Below are positions 1 through 8,799 of a stretch of 52,177 nt of DNA, piece by piece. A program made the position numbers and the translations under genes. The notes below the pieces were generated by a model. The model saw nothing but the letters and a program-made list of their open reading frames with translations, did not search any database and had not been told where the DNA came from. This DNA comes from Bacillota bacterium (GTDB lineage Bacteria > Bacillota > Clostridia > Oscillospirales > Oscillospiraceae): the NCBI GenBank assembly GCA_029100605.1, contig JAQXPK010000112.1, forward strand, positions 1 to 52,177, written 5' to 3'. The number at the start of each line of letters is the position of its first letter. Position 1 is the first letter of the stretch.

Positions 1-312
1 TACCACGACATCAGCCTTGCCCAGCAGGCCAGAGGCACGGAAATGAGCAAAAAGGCCAGCCTCGTCAACCGGCTGAAGGCAGCCAGCTCCATTCTGATTC
101 CCCTGATTCTGTCCTCCATGGACAGAATCGAGACGATTTCCAACGCCATGGAGTTACGGGGCTTCGGCAAGGAGAAAAAACGCACCTGGTATTCCGCCCG
201 TCCCTTCTCCAGGGCAGACATCGCCAGCATGGTTGTGTGCCTGCTGCTGGTTGTCCTGTCGTTTCTGCTGACCTATCTCAATGGCGGACGGTATTTTAAT
301 CCCTTCCACTAA
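1..312 (+). CDS. ecfT: ECF transporter T component, C-terminal part (5' truncated by window edge)
   Basis: The reading frame is open from base 1, so the gene starts upstream and only about 103 C-terminal residues are visible. They contain two Ala/Leu-Arg-Gly motifs, AQQARG near the left edge and AMELRG about 40 residues later. These are the coupling motifs by which EcfT/CbiQ membrane subunits contact the paired ATPases of energy-coupling-factor vitamin or metal importers. A hydrophobic segment (VVCLLLVVLSFLLTYL) follows and the protein ends shortly after. The substrate cannot be read from this fragment. Proximity to a B12 operon makes a cobalt or vitamin role imaginable, but an AEC permease and other genes intervene. 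A strong hairpin terminator follows 10 bases after the stop codon. Confidence 0.85.
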   Translation, partial: YHDISLAQQARGTEMSKKASLVNRLKAASSILIPLILSSMDRIETISNAMELRGFGKEKKRTWYSARPFSRADIASMVVCLLLVVLSFLLTYLNGGRYFNPFH

Positions 313-321
313 AAAGCAAAT

Positions 322-350
322 AAGCGGCGGGTTTACCCGCCGCTTTCTTT
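322..350. terminator. Bidirectional intrinsic terminator
   Basis: A 10-bp perfect stem (AAGCGGCGGG / CCCGCCGCTT, 322-331 and 336-345) with a TTTA loop is followed by a T-rich tract ending at 350. It terminates the ecfT-like gene on the plus strand. The stem is preceded by an A-rich run, so it also serves the convergent permease gene on the minus strand, whose stop codon is at 349-351. Confidence 0.85.
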
Positions 351-1257
351 ATAGCATCACAGACAGAAGGGTCACGATAATCACAATGCTGATCACGATT
401 GAGATGGAATTTAAGGCGCTGGACAGTCCCACGTCTCCCTTCATTTCCCCGGTGAAGCCCGGGACTGCGGAGCCGATGGGGCTGAACACCAGAATCACCA
501 GCGCCTGACGGATGGCAAGGTCAAAGGGAAGCAGATGATAAAACGTCAGCGCCAGAACCGCCGCCAGAGCGTAGCGGATGGACAGCAGCTTGACGATTCG
601 CCCAAGCTGTGACCGGTCGCCTCCCAGCTTAAAGCCCACGCCGATCATCAGCATCGCCATAAAGGCGTTGGCATCGGCGATCATCCGGGCGCAGGATACC
701 ACCGCTCCCGGCACCGGTATTTTCGTCAAGTTCAGGATAACCATGATCAGATAGCACACGAAGGGCACGGATCTTGCCAGGGAGGATACGATCCGTTTCA
801 CGGAAAACCGCCCGCCGTCTTTCACCATGGAGGCTACGCTGAAGGCTCCGCCCAGACAGATGACGGCGTTGCCCACATCAAACAGGCTGCAAGTGATCAC
901 GCCTACCGGCCCCAGAAAACTCTGGGCGAAGGGCAGCGTGAAACAGCCGATATTGTAACCGGACAGGTTCAAGACGGCAAAGGCTCGGTATTCCCGGCTC
1001 TTTTTCAGCCCGGTCAGGTATCCAAGCGCCATGTAGGCAAGGCCTCCGCCCAGCCCCAACAGTGCCAGAGTCAGCAGGGATACGTCAATTTCCAGACTCG
1101 CGAAATTGCAGACAATGGCGGCGGATAGGGTGATCCGGATGGTGATTTTCGACAGCAGGGTAAAATCCGATTCCTGGAAGAAGCCGATCCGTTTCAGGGC
1201 ATAGCCCAGGATAATGACGGCGACAAAGCTGCCGGCGCGTACCAAAATATCGAGCAT
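349..1257 (-). CDS. AEC-family (auxin efflux carrier-like) permease
   Basis: A 302-residue integral membrane protein with about ten hydrophobic segments. It has the paired-bundle pattern of the AEC/BART transporter family, with segments such as ILVRAGSFVAVIILGYALKR at the N-terminus and ALVILVFSPIGSAVPGF near the end. Bacterial members mostly export or import organic acids such as malate or malonate; the substrate here cannot be told. The start at 1257 is chosen because AGGAGG lies 5 bases upstream. The frame stays open further upstream, but those codons overlap the promoter. The gene is divergent from the amidohydrolase and convergent with ecfT. Confidence 0.8.
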   Translation of the reverse strand: MLDILVRAGSFVAVIILGYALKRIGFFQESDFTLLSKITIRITLSAAIVCNFASLEIDVSLLTLALLGLGGGLAYMALGYLTGLKKSREYRAFAVLNLSGYNIGCFTLPFAQSFLGPVGVITCSLFDVGNAVICLGGAFSVASMVKDGGRFSVKRIVSSLARSVPFVCYLIMVILNLTKIPVPGAVVSCARMIADANAFMAMLMIGVGFKLGGDRSQLGRIVKLLSIRYALAAVLALTFYHLLPFDLAIRQALVILVFSPIGSAVPGFTGEMKGDVGLSSALNSISIVISIVIIVTLLSVML

Positions 1258-1282
1258 GACTGCCTCCTGAACTGTTTTTTCC

Positions 1283-1311
1283 ATGATACACGATGAAACG
1301 AAAAATGTAAA
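1283..1311 (-). promoter_or_regulatory. Sigma-A promoter for the AEC permease
   Basis: On the minus strand, TTTACA (1306-1311) and TATCAT (1283-1288) are separated by exactly 17 bases. The -10 element ends 25 bases upstream of the ATG at 1257, which leaves a short leader containing the AGGAGG site. Confidence 0.7.
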
Positions 1312-1351
1312 CGCAAATTTACAATTTCCTATCGAAATTTGAAGCGTACTG

Positions 1352-1360
1352 TGATATACT
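1352..1360 (+). promoter_or_regulatory. Extended -10 promoter for the amidohydrolase
   Basis: TG-A-TATACT at 1352-1360 fits an extended -10 element. No good -35 is visible at 17 bases, which is usual for extended -10 promoters. It lies 31 bases upstream of the chosen start of the M20 amidohydrolase. Confidence 0.45.
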
Positions 1361-1390
1361 AACAGCAATTCTTATTAGGGGATGATCGAT

Positions 1391-2596
1391 ATGACTAAGG
1401 AACAGATTTTGGCGGAGGCCGCTTCCCTTCAGGAGGACATCAAAGCCCACCGCCAGTGGCTTCACCGCCATGCGGAAACCGGCTTTGACCTGACGGAAAC
1501 CAAGCCCTACGTCAAAAAGGAACTGGAAAAAATGGGATATACCGTCTCGGAATGCGGAAAAGCAGGGCTGATTACCACCGTGGGCAAGCCCGGCGGAAAG
1601 GTCTTTCTGCTGCGAGCGGACATGGACGCCCTGCCCATTGCCGAGGAAGCGGAGGTGGACTTTGCCTGCACCAACGGCAAGATGCACGCCTGCGGTCACG
1701 ATATGCACACCGCCATGCTTCTGGGGGCGGCAAAGCTGCTGAAAACCCATGAATCGGAGCTGGGCGGACTGGTAAAGCTCATGTTCCAGCCCTCGGAGGA
1801 AACCTTTGAAGGCGGAAAGGACATGATTGCCGCCGGCGCGCTGGAGAATCCCAGACCGGATGCTGCCATGATGATTCATGTGGCTGCCGGAATGCCTCTG
1901 CCTGCGGGCACCGTGGTAATCTCCGCCCCCGGCGTCAGCGCCCCGGCCGCTGACTATTTCACCATCAAGGTGCAGGGCAAGGGCTGTCACGGTTCCGCGC
2001 CCCAGAACGGTATTGACCCGCTGACAGCCGCTGCCCATATTCTCATCGCCCTGCAGGAAATCCACGCTCGGGAGCTGTCTGCTTCTGACGAGGCGGTGCT
2101 CACCGTGGGCACCTTCCACGCTGGGGAAGTGGGCAACGTGATTCCAGACACCGTGACCATGGGCGGCACCATCCGCACTTACGATGAAAAGACCCGGGCA
2201 TTCCTGAAGGAACGGATGACCGCCATTTCCCAGGGAATTGCCGCCGCCTTCCGGGCGACTGCGGAAGTGACCTTCGGCTCCGGCTGTCCCACGCTGGTCA
2301 ACGACAAGGCGCTTTCCGACAAGGTTACTGGGTACCTGAAAGAGCTGCTCGGCCCCCACGGTGCCTTTACCACCGCAGAGCTCAGCGGCGGCAAGCCCTC
2401 CCGGGGCGGCGGTTCGGAGGATTTTGCCTACGTCAGCCAGGAGGTGCCTTCTTTGATGCTGGCACTGGCGGCAGGCGAGCCTGCCAAGGGCTATGCCTAT
2501 CCCCAGCACCACCCCAAGGTTAAGTTTGACGAAAGCGTCCTGTCCACCGGTGCGGCGGTCTTTGCCTACTGCGCTATGGAGTATCTTCAAGAATGA
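1391..2596 (+). CDS. M20-family metallo-amidohydrolase / aminoacylase
   Basis: A cytosolic M20 peptidase-family enzyme of 401 residues, the usual length for HipO/AmhX/IAA-amino-acid-hydrolase-like proteins. These remove acyl or aromatic groups from N-acyl amino acids. Visible metal-site motifs are RADMDALPI, HACGHDMHTAMLL and the catalytic pair in QPSEETFEGG. A lid/dimerisation domain follows (about residues 185-290), then a late SGGKPSRGGGSEDFAY motif. ATG codons occur at 1382 and 1391. I prefer 1391 because AGGGG (1377-1381) then lies 9 bases upstream; the 1382 codon overlaps that site. Substrate specificity cannot be inferred and the gene appears monocistronic. Confidence 0.85.
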   Translation: MTKEQILAEAASLQEDIKAHRQWLHRHAETGFDLTETKPYVKKELEKMGYTVSECGKAGLITTVGKPGGKVFLLRADMDALPIAEEAEVDFACTNGKMHACGHDMHTAMLLGAAKLLKTHESELGGLVKLMFQPSEETFEGGKDMIAAGALENPRPDAAMMIHVAAGMPLPAGTVVISAPGVSAPAADYFTIKVQGKGCHGSAPQNGIDPLTAAAHILIALQEIHARELSASDEAVLTVGTFHAGEVGNVIPDTVTMGGTIRTYDEKTRAFLKERMTAISQGIAAAFRATAEVTFGSGCPTLVNDKALSDKVTGYLKELLGPHGAFTTAELSGGKPSRGGGSEDFAYVSQEVPSLMLALAAGEPAKGYAYPQHHPKVKFDESVLSTGAAVFAYCAMEYLQE

Positions 2597-2634
2597 AAGT
2601 ATGAGGTAACTGTTTGCTGAATCAGAATCAACTG

Positions 2635-2680
2635 GGAATTGTGTCCTGACCGGGAGGTTGGCACAATTCCGCAACCTCCC
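2635..2680 (+). other. Two interlocked, mutually exclusive hairpins ahead of the RNHCP gene
   Basis: Arm A GGAATTGTG (2635-2643) is the exact complement of 2662-2670. Arm B GGGAGGTTG (2652-2660) is the exact complement of 2672-2680. The two 9-bp stems overlap in order A-B-A'-B', so only one can form at a time; the 1-base links are too short for a pseudoknot. AAAAGATTTT follows. This may be the terminator of the amidohydrolase gene, an attenuator or switch for the next gene (ribosome site at 2702), or both. Confidence 0.5.
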
Positions 2681-2716
2681 AAAAGATTTTCAAATACTTT
2701 TAGGAGGTAATTTCCC

Positions 2717-3124
2717 ATGAATCGGGAAAACAAGCGAATACAATACGAAAAAGGCTATTACAAAACCCATCCCTGTGATGACAGCTTTACCTGCAAAAAC
2801 TGCGGCTATCCCGTCGTCCCCACGGGTGCGGGCAGTGACCACCGAAACCACTGTCCCAACTGCCTGTGCTCCCTGCATCTGGACATAGAGCCGGGTGACC
2901 GGGAAGCGGATTGGGGAGGACTGATGGAACCGGTGGCAGTGTGGGTGCGGAAAAACGGCGAGTGGGCCGTTATCCACCGCTGCCGTATTTGCGGTGCCTT
3001 CAGCTCAAACCGGGTGGCGGCGGATGACAACCCCATTAAACTGATCTCCATCGCCATGAAGCCTATTGGGAATCCCCCCTTCCCTATTGAGCGGATGACA
3101 GAGATCACCGCAAAACTGGAATAG
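2717..3124 (+). CDS. RNHCP-domain zinc-ribbon protein
   Basis: A 135-residue soluble protein with the diagnostic RNHCPNCL string that names the RNHCP family. It holds two probable zinc-binding knuckles: CKNC (about residue 27) with CPNC (about 50), and CRIC near residue 93. The biochemical role of the family is not established; RNA or nucleic-acid association is only a guess from the zinc ribbons. A strong AGGAGG at 2702-2707, ten bases before ATG, fixes the start. It follows the amidohydrolase by 120 bases containing alternative hairpins and precedes a palindromic repeat element. Confidence 0.8.
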   Translation: MNRENKRIQYEKGYYKTHPCDDSFTCKNCGYPVVPTGAGSDHRNHCPNCLCSLHLDIEPGDREADWGGLMEPVAVWVRKNGEWAVIHRCRICGAFSSNRVAADDNPIKLISIAMKPIGNPPFPIERMTEITAKLE

Positions 3125-3300
3125 CCCTAGGGCAATACCGCATAATGGGGCAAGGAGATTCGGCGAGAGATTTTGACACAAGCGAAAGTATGAAAAATTG
3201 GGGAATACTGGATGTATTTTCCATTTTTCATACTGCACGATTGGGGCTTTCGATCCGCCGAAGCCCGCTGTTCCCATTGTGCGGTGTTGCCATAGAAATG
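3125..3300. repeat. MITE-like palindromic repeat element
   Basis: Outer arms at 3131-3150 and 3272-3291 are inverted repeats matching at 17 of 20 positions. An inner perfect 12-bp inverted pair (AGTATGAAAAAT, 3187-3198, with 3223-3234) sits inside, and TTCGGCG is also mirrored between them. The whole unit can fold into one long hairpin, carries no plausible gene and lies between convergent genes. The outer right arm recurs exactly at 34776-34795. ATAG flanks both ends (3121-3124 and 3292-3295), but because the first copy includes the stop codon region I do not insist on a target duplication. Confidence 0.6.
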
Positions 3301-3306
3301 GCAACT

Positions 3307-3340
3307 GCGCCGGAATCCATCCGATTCCGGCGCGGTTTTT
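3307..3340 (+). terminator. Intrinsic terminator, plus strand
   Basis: An 11-bp perfect stem GCGCCGGAATC / GATTCCGGCGC (3307-3317 and 3323-3333) is followed by GGTTTTT. It stops plus-strand transcription from the RNHCP gene and overlaps the stop codon of the convergent cobQ by two bases. On the minus strand it lacks a U-tract. Confidence 0.75.
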
Positions 3341-4802
3341 ATTCTTCTCTGCGTAAAATCCGGTAAACCAGGTCCATGTCCATTCCCTCCCGGACGGCCT
3401 GCGCCAGCGTGTCATATTGCCTTTGCCGATAGGCGTCGGCGTCGCAGCTGTGCAGGTTGGAAAAAGAAATTCCCTTCCTTTGGCAAACCACCCGTAGTAC
3501 GGCATCCGCAATGTCGGGAGCGTCAAATATGCCGTGGATATAGCTGCCGTAGACATTTCCCTGCCCGACCACAGGCGGATGAAGTTCCCGGCTGCGACCC
3601 ATATGGATTTCGTAGCCCGTATACCGCAGACCGTTCAGCCCGCCCAGCAGTCCCGGAACCTTTTGAAACACACCGGAGGTCTGCGTCTGCACCTTTTCTC
3701 CCCGGAACACAGTTTCCACGGGCAGCAGCCCCATCCCGGCAAGCTCCGTGACCCCGGCGGCCTCCACCTGATCCGGGTCGGAGATACTGCGTCCCAGCAT
3801 CTGATACCCGCCGCAGATGCCGAACACCGGCGTACCGGCAGCCGCTGCCTTGCATACGGCGGCTTCCAGCCCGCTTTGCCGCAGCCATTGCAGATCGGCT
3901 ATGGTGCTTTTGGTTCCGGGCAGGAATATCAGGTCGGGATCCCCCAGCTCCGACAGGCGTTCCACAAATCGAACTGACACATTTTCATACCGTTCAAAGG
4001 GAGCAAAGTCCGTGAAATTGGAGATTCTCGGCAGGCGGATCACCGCGATGTCCAGGAGCTTGCGTTCCGGGCAGGCGGAGAACCGCTGGGTGAGGCTGTC
4101 CTCGTCGTCAATGTCCACATGAATATAGGGCACTACCCCGGCCACCGGTACGCCGCAGAGTGCTTCCAGGGTCTTCAGCCCCGGTTTCAGAATCGCCCGG
4201 TCGCCCCGGAATTTGTTGACAACGGTGCCCTTGATTCTCGCCCGCTCCTCCGGTTCCAGTAGGGCGACGGTGCCATACAGCTGGGCAAATACTCCGCCCC
4301 GATCAATGTCGCCAACCAGCAGCACCGGCGCGTCCACCAGCTTGGCAAGACCCATGTTTACGATGTCGTCCTGCCTGAGGTTGATTTCCGCCGGACTTCC
4401 CGCGCCCTCAATGACCAAAATGTCATACTCTGCGTCCAGGCTATGGTAGGCATCCAGCACTGCCGGGAGCAGCTCCCGCTTCCGGCGGTAGTATTCCATG
4501 GCCTTCATATTGCCCAGAACCTGCCCGTTTACAATCACCTGACTGCCTACGTCTGTGGTGGGCTTCAACAGGATCGGATTCATCCGCACGTCCGGCGCAA
4601 TCCCTGCCGCCTCCGCCTGCACCACCTGCGCCCGACCCATCTCCCCGCCGGAGGCGGTGATAAAGGAGTTCAGCGCCATATTCTGACTTTTGAAGGGCGC
4701 AACGCGATAACCGTCCTGCCGGAAGATCCGGCACAGGCCGGCGCACAGCAGGCTTTTGCCCACGTTGGACATGGTGCCCTGGATCATAATATTCTTAGCC
4801 AT
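3339..4802 (-). CDS. cobQ: Cobyric acid synthase (glutamine-hydrolysing)
   Basis: CobQ/CbiP amidates the b, d, e and g carboxylates of adenosyl-cobyrinate a,c-diamide with glutamine as donor. At 487 residues it is full length. The N-terminal dethiobiotin-synthetase-like ATPase has its P-loop GTMSNVGKS at residues 9-17. The C-terminal class-I-like amidotransferase has nucleophile Cys330 in FGICGGYQ and His423 in SYIHG. It is the last gene of the B12 operon, overlapping cobD by 8 bases. GGAGGAA lies upstream of the ATG. No U-rich terminator for the operon is seen downstream on this strand; the adjoining palindrome may serve. Confidence 0.95.
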   Translation of the reverse strand: MAKNIMIQGTMSNVGKSLLCAGLCRIFRQDGYRVAPFKSQNMALNSFITASGGEMGRAQVVQAEAAGIAPDVRMNPILLKPTTDVGSQVIVNGQVLGNMKAMEYYRRKRELLPAVLDAYHSLDAEYDILVIEGAGSPAEINLRQDDIVNMGLAKLVDAPVLLVGDIDRGGVFAQLYGTVALLEPEERARIKGTVVNKFRGDRAILKPGLKTLEALCGVPVAGVVPYIHVDIDDEDSLTQRFSACPERKLLDIAVIRLPRISNFTDFAPFERYENVSVRFVERLSELGDPDLIFLPGTKSTIADLQWLRQSGLEAAVCKAAAAGTPVFGICGGYQMLGRSISDPDQVEAAGVTELAGMGLLPVETVFRGEKVQTQTSGVFQKVPGLLGGLNGLRYTGYEIHMGRSRELHPPVVGQGNVYGSYIHGIFDAPDIADAVLRVVCQRKGISFSNLHSCDADAYRQRQYDTLAQAVREGMDMDLVYRILRREE

Positions 4803-5856
4803 GGCTGTATTCCTCCAATACGCGCCGGATTCCGCCCATTAGCGCCTCATTTTCCTCCCGCCGCCGGACGGCGATCCGATACCACCCGGGGGCAAGGCCA
4901 TGGTAGTTATCACAGTTCCGAATGGCGATCTTTTGCCGCCGCAGAGCGGTGTCCAGTCCCTCCGGCCCCTGAAACAGCAGGTAGTTTACCTTGGATGGGC
5001 AGACCCACAGTCCCAACGCTTCCAACTGTGCCCGGAGCCACGCCCGCTCTTTTTGAATCAAGGCACGGGTCTGTTCCAGAAACGCCGTTTCCTTCAGCGC
5101 CGCCTCCCCTGCCACCTGAGCCGGGGTAGAAACATTCCAGGGCGGAACGGATTTTGCCATTCTCGCCAGCAGCGTCTCATCGGCAGTCAGGCAGTAGCCC
5201 AGCCGCAGCCCCGCCATGCCGTAGCTTTTGGTAAATGCCTTGAGAAGAAAGACGTGGGGATTCTCCGCCAGCTGTGCCTTGAGGCTCTCCTTCCCGTCGG
5301 ATAAGTCCGCGAAGCACTCGTCCACAAAGAGGCGAATGCTGCGCTTTCCACAAAGCTTTACAATTTCCCCTAGCAAATCCAGGGGGATGGTCTGGCCGGT
5401 GGGGTTGTTGGGATTGCACAGGAACACAGCCTCCGGCTTTTCCTGTTCCAGAAACGTCAGGAACCCTTCATCCAGGACGAATTCCCTGTCCCGGGAGAGG
5501 AAATAACGGGAAACATGGCACCCCAACCGCTCCAAGGCAATGGCGTATTCCGAAAAGGTGGGGGCAAGCTCCACCGCTCGTTTCGCGCCGATAGCGGCAC
5601 AGTAGGAATAGATCAGCTCCGCCGCACCGTTTCCGCAGAGAATCCAGTTTTCCGGAACCTGCTCAAAGGCTGCAATGGCGCTTACCAGTCTCCGGCAATA
5701 GGGATCCGGGTAGCGATGAAGCTGGTTAAGACTCTCCTCTACCGCCGCAAGCACCCCGGGGGGCGTGCCCAGAGGGTTGGTGTTGGCGGAACAATCCAGG
5801 AGGATTTCCTCACCGTAGACGTCCCCGCCGTGGGGATTGTTTGTTTGGTACAGCAT
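4795..5856 (-). CDS. cobD: L-threonine-O-3-phosphate decarboxylase
   Basis: A PLP enzyme of the histidinol-phosphate-aminotransferase fold. It makes (R)-1-aminopropan-2-ol phosphate, the linker attached to the corrin ring by CbiB. At 353 residues it is normal for CobD. The N-terminal HGG segment, [19 protein letters not shown] and the PLP-lysine region [14 protein letters not shown] (Lys210) are all visible. HisC is the alternative reading, but the cobalamin operon and the N-terminal HGGDVYG pattern favour CobD. It overlaps cobQ by 8 bases and starts 10 bases after cbiB ends. Confidence 0.9.
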   Translation of the reverse strand: MLYQTNNPHGGDVYGEEILLDCSANTNPLGTPPGVLAAVEESLNQLHRYPDPYCRRLVSAIAAFEQVPENWILCGNGAAELIYSYCAAIGAKRAVELAPTFSEYAIALERLGCHVSRYFLSRDREFVLDEGFLTFLEQEKPEAVFLCNPNNPTGQTIPLDLLGEIVKLCGKRSIRLFVDECFADLSDGKESLKAQLAENPHVFLLKAFTKSYGMAGLRLGYCLTADETLLARMAKSVPPWNVSTPAQVAGEAALKETAFLEQTRALIQKERAWLRAQLEALGLWVCPSKVNYLLFQGPEGLDTALRRQKIAIRNCDNYHGLAPGWYRIAVRRREENEALMGGIRRVLEEYSHG

Positions 5857-5866
5857 TTCCCTTCAC

Positions 5867-6829
5867 CTACCAAAGAAACCACAGGAGTTTCCCACCCGCG
5901 CACAGCGCCAAAGCGAGCAAGGCGGTAACGTACAGAAGCCGACAAGCCATGGGAATGTCCTCCGGCGTGATCTCCCGTTTGGCATCGCCGATATACTGCT
6001 TTTTGTGAAGAACACCGTGGTACCAGGCGTCCCCACCCAGCCGCAGACCCATCAGCCCCGCGCAGACCGATTCCGTCTGGGCGGAGTTTGGGCTGGCGTG
6101 GTTGTACCGATCCCGCTTGAAGATTCGCCAGCCGCTTTTGCCGTCCATGCCCAGAACTGTCCCGGCAAGCAGCATTAAAAGCGCCGAACACCGAGAGGGT
6201 AGAAAATTAAACAGATCATCCATTTTGGCGCTGACAAGGCCGATGTTCCGGTAGGGCAGCTCCACATAGCCCAGCATGGAGTCCATGGTGTTTACCGCTT
6301 TATAGAGAAAGCCAAGAGGCGCGCCACCCAGGGCAAGATAGAAAAGCGGTGCGATTACACCGTCGGAGGTGTTTTCCGCCACGGTCTCCACCGCTGCCCG
6401 GGAAACTCCAGCCCCATCCAGGTGAACCACGTCCCGTCCGACGATCATGCAGACCGCCTGCCGGGAACGAGCCAAATCCCCGGTTTTCACAGCGGCATAT
6501 ACCTTCATGCTCTCGTCTTTTAAGGATTTTGTTGCCAAAATCTGGGCGCACATGACGCTTTCCACAGCCAATCCCAGCCAGGGGCTGACACGGCGGCAAA
6601 CCGTAAGCAGCGCCCAGGGAATGGCGGTGGAAAGTCCGGCAACCAGTGTCCACAGAACGCCCCCGGCGACCCGCTCCCCCCAGACCGTTTTCGGAAACAG
6701 CCTCCGCAGAAGCCGCTCCAGAAAGCTGATTTCTTTCCCGATCAACGCCACCGGGTGGGGAATGCCGTGGGGATCCCCCACCAGCAGATCCAGCCCGAAG
6801 CCCATAATGAGCGCCGCTAACGACCACAT
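5867..6829 (-). CDS. cbiB: Adenosylcobinamide-phosphate synthase, membrane protein
   Basis: CbiB attaches aminopropanol phosphate to adenosylcobyrate. At 320 residues with several transmembrane stretches it matches the family. The N-terminal FGLDLLVGDPHGIPHPV and the central VAENTSDGVIAPLFY and LPYRNIGLVSAKMDDL strings are hallmarks. I place the start at 6829, where a GGGAGG-type site lies just upstream and the frame first reads as CbiB. The frame is open further upstream but only as antisense-like sequence inside the preceding gene. It overlaps the CbiJ-E-T gene by 13 bases, implying translational coupling. Confidence 0.93.
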   Translation of the reverse strand: MWSLAALIMGFGLDLLVGDPHGIPHPVALIGKEISFLERLLRRLFPKTVWGERVAGGVLWTLVAGLSTAIPWALLTVCRRVSPWLGLAVESVMCAQILATKSLKDESMKVYAAVKTGDLARSRQAVCMIVGRDVVHLDGAGVSRAAVETVAENTSDGVIAPLFYLALGGAPLGFLYKAVNTMDSMLGYVELPYRNIGLVSAKMDDLFNFLPSRCSALLMLLAGTVLGMDGKSGWRIFKRDRYNHASPNSAQTESVCAGLMGLRLGGDAWYHGVLHKKQYIGDAKREITPEDIPMACRLLYVTALLALALCAGGKLLWFLW

Positions 6830-8799
6830 TCGCCCATCCCTCCCTGCATGGTAAATAGGTAAATGGGATTCTGTCCGGTCATCAGGCTGTAGGCGCCTGC
6901 TTTCCGTGCCTTTGCCACAGTGAGGCACACCACATCCGTCTCCCGGAAGGGAAATTGCTGCAAACACCGGGTCAGCTCCCCCACGGATTCCAGCGCAATG
7001 GCGGTGGCCACGATCCGGACGTTGGGATTTTTCTCCAGCAGAAGGCCGATGATGCCCCGCAGGTTCCCGCCCGCGCCGCCGATAAAGGCGTGGGTGGGAG
7101 CCGGTAATTCCCGGCAGGCCTCCGGCGCGGTGCCCGGCACAATGGTTACGTTTTCTGCCTGGAATTTGTCCCGGTTCTTCTCCAGCAGCGCCAGAGCCGT
7201 CTCCCTGCGCTCTATGGCGTAGATCTGTCCTTCCGATGCCGCCAGAGCCATTTCCATGGTCACGCTGCCGCTGCCCGCGCCAACGTCCCAGACAACTGCG
7301 TCCGCTGTCAATCGGAGTTTGGACAGGCACAGGCAGCGCACCTCGCTTTTGGTCATGGGAACGCTCTCCGCCCGGAGAAACGTGTCGTCCGGGAGCCCCT
7401 GGGTCACCGTGACTTTGGCGCTCGGATTCTCAATCAAAGCGGCGCAGAGACTGGGAAATCGGTTTGAGGACAAGCTCTCAGCAGTTCCGGTCACGATTTT
7501 TTCCTCCGGATACCCCAGATTCTGGCCTACGGAGACCGTGACGTGTCCAAGACCGCCCTTCACCAATTTTTGGCAAAGTATACCCATGCCGTTTTCCCCT
7601 CCGGTCAGAACAAAGACACGGCGGTGCCTGCTTACGTCGGCGCAGAGATTTCGCTGCCGTCCGTGGGCGCTGACACACACCACGTTCTCATAGGAAGTGC
7701 CCAGCTTTGCGCAGAGATAGACAAGGGAGCTGATTCCCGGAAGGGTGCGAACCTTGCAGTCTGACAGCATAGGCAGCAGCTTTTTCGTGCCGCTGAAAAA
7801 GCCCACGTCCCCGGACATCACCACCGCAAACCGGCGGTATTCCCGGTGAGAATGGATGTATTCCGCGATGGCCTCCGGGGCAATAGCCTCCACCACCGGC
7901 TGCCCGGGAAGCGCGGCGCTTTCCAGCATCCGCTTCGCGCCGATGACACAGTCCGCATGGCGGATGGCCTCCTCTGCCGCCGATGTCAGAAAAGCCCGGC
8001 TTCCGGGGCCTATGCCCACAATGCTGATTTCCGGCTTCCAGGTGAACCCAAACCGGCTGCACAGGCAGCTCACAACCCCGGAGAAGTCCAATCCCGCGAT
8101 CTGGGGCGGTCGCCCGATGACGACAGCCGTTGCCCCCACTTCCCTTGCGGCGGAGATTTTTTCTTCAAAGCCTCCGGCAGAGCCGGACTGCTTTGTGACC
8201 AGATACGCCGCCGCCACGGAGCGGAGCATGGCAGCGTTCATTTCCCGGGAAAAGGGTCCCTGCATCGCCAGAATGTGAGACGGCGGAAGCCCTGCTTCCC
8301 GGCACAGCCGCAGAGAATCCTCCATGGGCAGCACCCGGGCGAACACCCGCCCGGCAAAATCCGTCACAGAGGAAAACTTGGCAAGTTCCTTGCTCCCGGT
8401 GGTCAGCAGGATATTCCCTGTCACCTGATTCAGATAGGCAACCGCCGCCGGAATGTCGGGAACGAACACAGCGTCCGCCGCCTTGTCGTCGTCGCTGCGC
8501 AGCAGCCGGAGATATTCCGTACCCGTTTCCGCGCAGGCCTGACAGATGTTCTGGGTGACCGCGCTGGCGTAGGGATGGGTAGCGTCCACCACCAGGTCAA
8601 AACGTTCCTTTCGGAAAAGGGCTGCCATGTCCTCCCGGGTCATCCGTTTGGCGGAGATCATAAGATTGTCCCCGGGCTTCAGCAGGGTTTCCCCATACTC
8701 CGTGGCTACACAAGCGGTAACGGAAGTAGGCTGCGACCTCAGGAACTCCACCAGCTCCCGCCCCTCCGTAGTACCGGCAAAGACGCACAGCTTACACAT
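6817..8799 (-). CDS. cbiJ/cbiE/cbiT: CbiJ-CbiE-CbiT triple fusion (precorrin-6A reductase plus precorrin-6B methyltransferases)
   Basis: One 660-residue polypeptide carries three consecutive steps. Residues 1-250 are precorrin-6A reductase (CbiJ/CobK), starting with LCVFAGTTEGREL and including DATHPYA. Residues 257-465 are the CbiE tetrapyrrole C5,15-methyltransferase, beginning ISIVGIGPG. Residues 480-655 are CbiT, the C12-decarboxylating SAM methyltransferase, with motif WDVGAGSGSVTMEMA. CbiE-CbiT fusions (CobL) are well known; adding the reductase in front is less usual. The frame is continuous without stops, so it is a real fusion and not a sequencing join. It overlaps cbiH and cbiB by 8 and 13 bases. 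Confidence 0.93.
   Translation of the reverse strand: MCKLCVFAGTTEGRELVEFLRSQPTSVTACVATEYGETLLKPGDNLMISAKRMTREDMAALFRKERFDLVVDATHPYASAVTQNICQACAETGTEYLRLLRSDDDKAADAVFVPDIPAAVAYLNQVTGNILLTTGSKELAKFSSVTDFAGRVFARVLPMEDSLRLCREAGLPPSHILAMQGPFSREMNAAMLRSVAAAYLVTKQSGSAGGFEEKISAAREVGATAVVIGRPPQIAGLDFSGVVSCLCSRFGFTWKPEISIVGIGPGSRAFLTSAAEEAIRHADCVIGAKRMLESAALPGQPVVEAIAPEAIAEYIHSHREYRRFAVVMSGDVGFFSGTKKLLPMLSDCKVRTLPGISSLVYLCAKLGTSYENVVCVSAHGRQRNLCADVSRHRRVFVLTGGENGMGILCQKLVKGGLGHVTVSVGQNLGYPEEKIVTGTAESLSSNRFPSLCAALIENPSAKVTVTQGLPDDTFLRAESVPMTKSEVRCLCLSKLRLTADAVVWDVGAGSGSVTMEMALAASEGQIYAIERRETALALLEKNRDKFQAENVTIVPGTAPEACRELPAPTHAFIGGAGGNLRGIIGLLLEKNPNVRIVATAIALESVGELTRCLQQFPFRETDVVCLTVAKARKAGAYSLMTGQNPIYLFTMQGGMGECGR

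Noticed and set aside
3145-3366. Small 73-codon frame on the plus strand after the RNHCP gene
   Set aside because: It lies inside the palindromic repeat and terminator, lacks a ribosome site and shows no protein-like composition.
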